Positions 63,449-64,000 of a DNA stretch of 64,000 bases are shown here, piece by piece (the stretch's first letter is position 1; each line of letters begins with the position of its first letter). This stretch comes from Adiantum capillus-veneris (Eukaryota > Streptophyta > Polypodiopsida > Polypodiales > Pteridaceae). The DNA lies in contig CM043942.1 in NCBI GenBank assembly GCA_014529385.2, forward strand, positions 108,953,141 through 109,017,140, written 5' to 3'. Made by a program: the position numbers and the translations under genes. Under the pieces are notes generated by a model that ran no database searches, was not told where the DNA came from, and saw only the letters and a program-made list of their open reading frames with translations.

Positions 63449-64000
63449 TATTTAGGAGATGAATCGAATGTGAGGCGTTGCACCGTGTGCATGGCCTTTT
63501 CTTTGCCTTGCAAAGAGGAAAATATTTCTTGTTATGTTGGTCCGAAAGACATCTAAAACACAGATTATGTTTCTTTGCACGCTCAAAATCAGTAGTGCTG
63601 AGAGACCCACGCGGAGTATCTCGTGATTTCTTAGGCTTCTTAGCCTCTTGTGGGCGTGGAGAGGTAGATTGTCTCTTGTGCCTCTTGGAATGTGTGGGAA
63701 ATCTACCTCGCCATTGGCTCTTAGCCACATTGCTTTTAGCAAAAGTATTCTTAGAGTAGGGAACATTTCCTTTCCTCTCTTGGTCATCATCATATCTTTG
63801 TGCATGACTAATGGCGTTTTCCAATGTTTTTGGATGTTGGGTCTTGACATGAAGACAATAGTATTTGTCAAGACCCCTATTAAAACCCCGTATCTTTTGG
63901 AATTCATCTAGACCTTCTAGTTTTAATATGATTTCCCGATACTTTGAAAGGTACTGTGTGAGAGAGAGGCAAGTCATGCAGCATGCATCCCATGCTAACC
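63438..64000 (-). pseudogene. gypsy gag, C-terminal half, minus strand; runs off the window
   Basis: From the window edge the complement reads LAWDACCMTCLSLTQYLSKY, REIILKLEGLDEFQKIRGFN, RGLDKYYCLHVKTQHPKTLE, NAISHAQRYDDDQERKGNVP, then a basic linker RPQEAKKPKKSRDTPRGSLS and a knuckle CFRCLSDQHNKKYFPLC (about 63528-63580) whose spacing is slightly altered, followed by a second Cys pair CTRCNASHSIH. It continues the gag fold begun at 61126 but in the opposite orientation. The N-terminal part of this copy may lie beyond the right edge. Confidence 0.88.

Overview
This window looks like intergenic DNA from a large, repeat-rich land-plant genome, most likely a fern or other seedless vascular plant. 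The reasons are the density of plant-type LTR retrotransposons with initiator-Met tRNA primer sites, many very long AG/CT, AC and AT microsatellites, AT-rich background, and one intron-less PLS-class pentatricopeptide repeat (PPR) gene whose wording resembles the large PPR families of ferns and lycophytes. The species assignment is an inference. I see no bacterial genes, no CRISPR array, no rRNA and no intact tRNA gene.

Layout. 1-8.5 kb: AT-rich DNA with a 73-bp tandem array, decayed minus-strand LTR pieces (one with a tRNA-Asp-type primer site) and simple repeats. 8.5-11.5 kb: a complete-ended Ty1/copia element with 5-bp target duplication, internally deleted. 11.5-18 kb: microsatellites, a minus-strand copia integrase relic and a minisatellite. 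18-23 kb: a decayed copia polyprotein (+) joined head-to-head to a copia gag fragment (-) and split by about 1.7 kb of foreign repeat DNA. 23-27 kb: minisatellite, hairpin and duplications. 27-37.5 kb: a copia relic split by an 8-kb Ty3/gypsy chromovirus-like element with 1.6-kb LTRs. 38-39.1 kb: two SINEs, one with a 20-bp target duplication. 39.1-41.8 kb: the PPR gene, the only host-type coding sequence. 42-46.6 kb: a minus-strand non-autonomous LTR element that received a 320-bp Mutator-like miniature element and then underwent a tandem duplication of about 1.1 kb. 46.6-51 kb: a short inverted-repeat element, a minus-strand gypsy relic, a TRIM-like miniature LTR element and a homopolymer C tract. 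51-57 kb: a gag-only LTR element (TR-GAG type) and a 3'-truncated copia element, both lying in an older gypsy gag. 57.3-61 kb: a young copia derivative with 5-bp target duplication lying in the leader of another gypsy copy. 61-64 kb: that gypsy's gag (+) abutting a gypsy gag-PR-RT block in the opposite orientation.

How the parts relate. Apart from the PPR gene the coding matter is retrotransposon polyprotein in all stages of decay. Several elements keep intact ends (LTR, primer site, polypurine tract) while lacking enzyme domains, so they would depend on autonomous relatives. Nesting gives a relative order: gypsy copies first, then gag-only and copia insertions into them; and in the 42-46.6 kb element, LTR insertion first, then the miniature element, then the tandem duplication. 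The PPR gene is bordered by SINEs upstream and the non-autonomous LTR element downstream, and its 3' end appears damaged.
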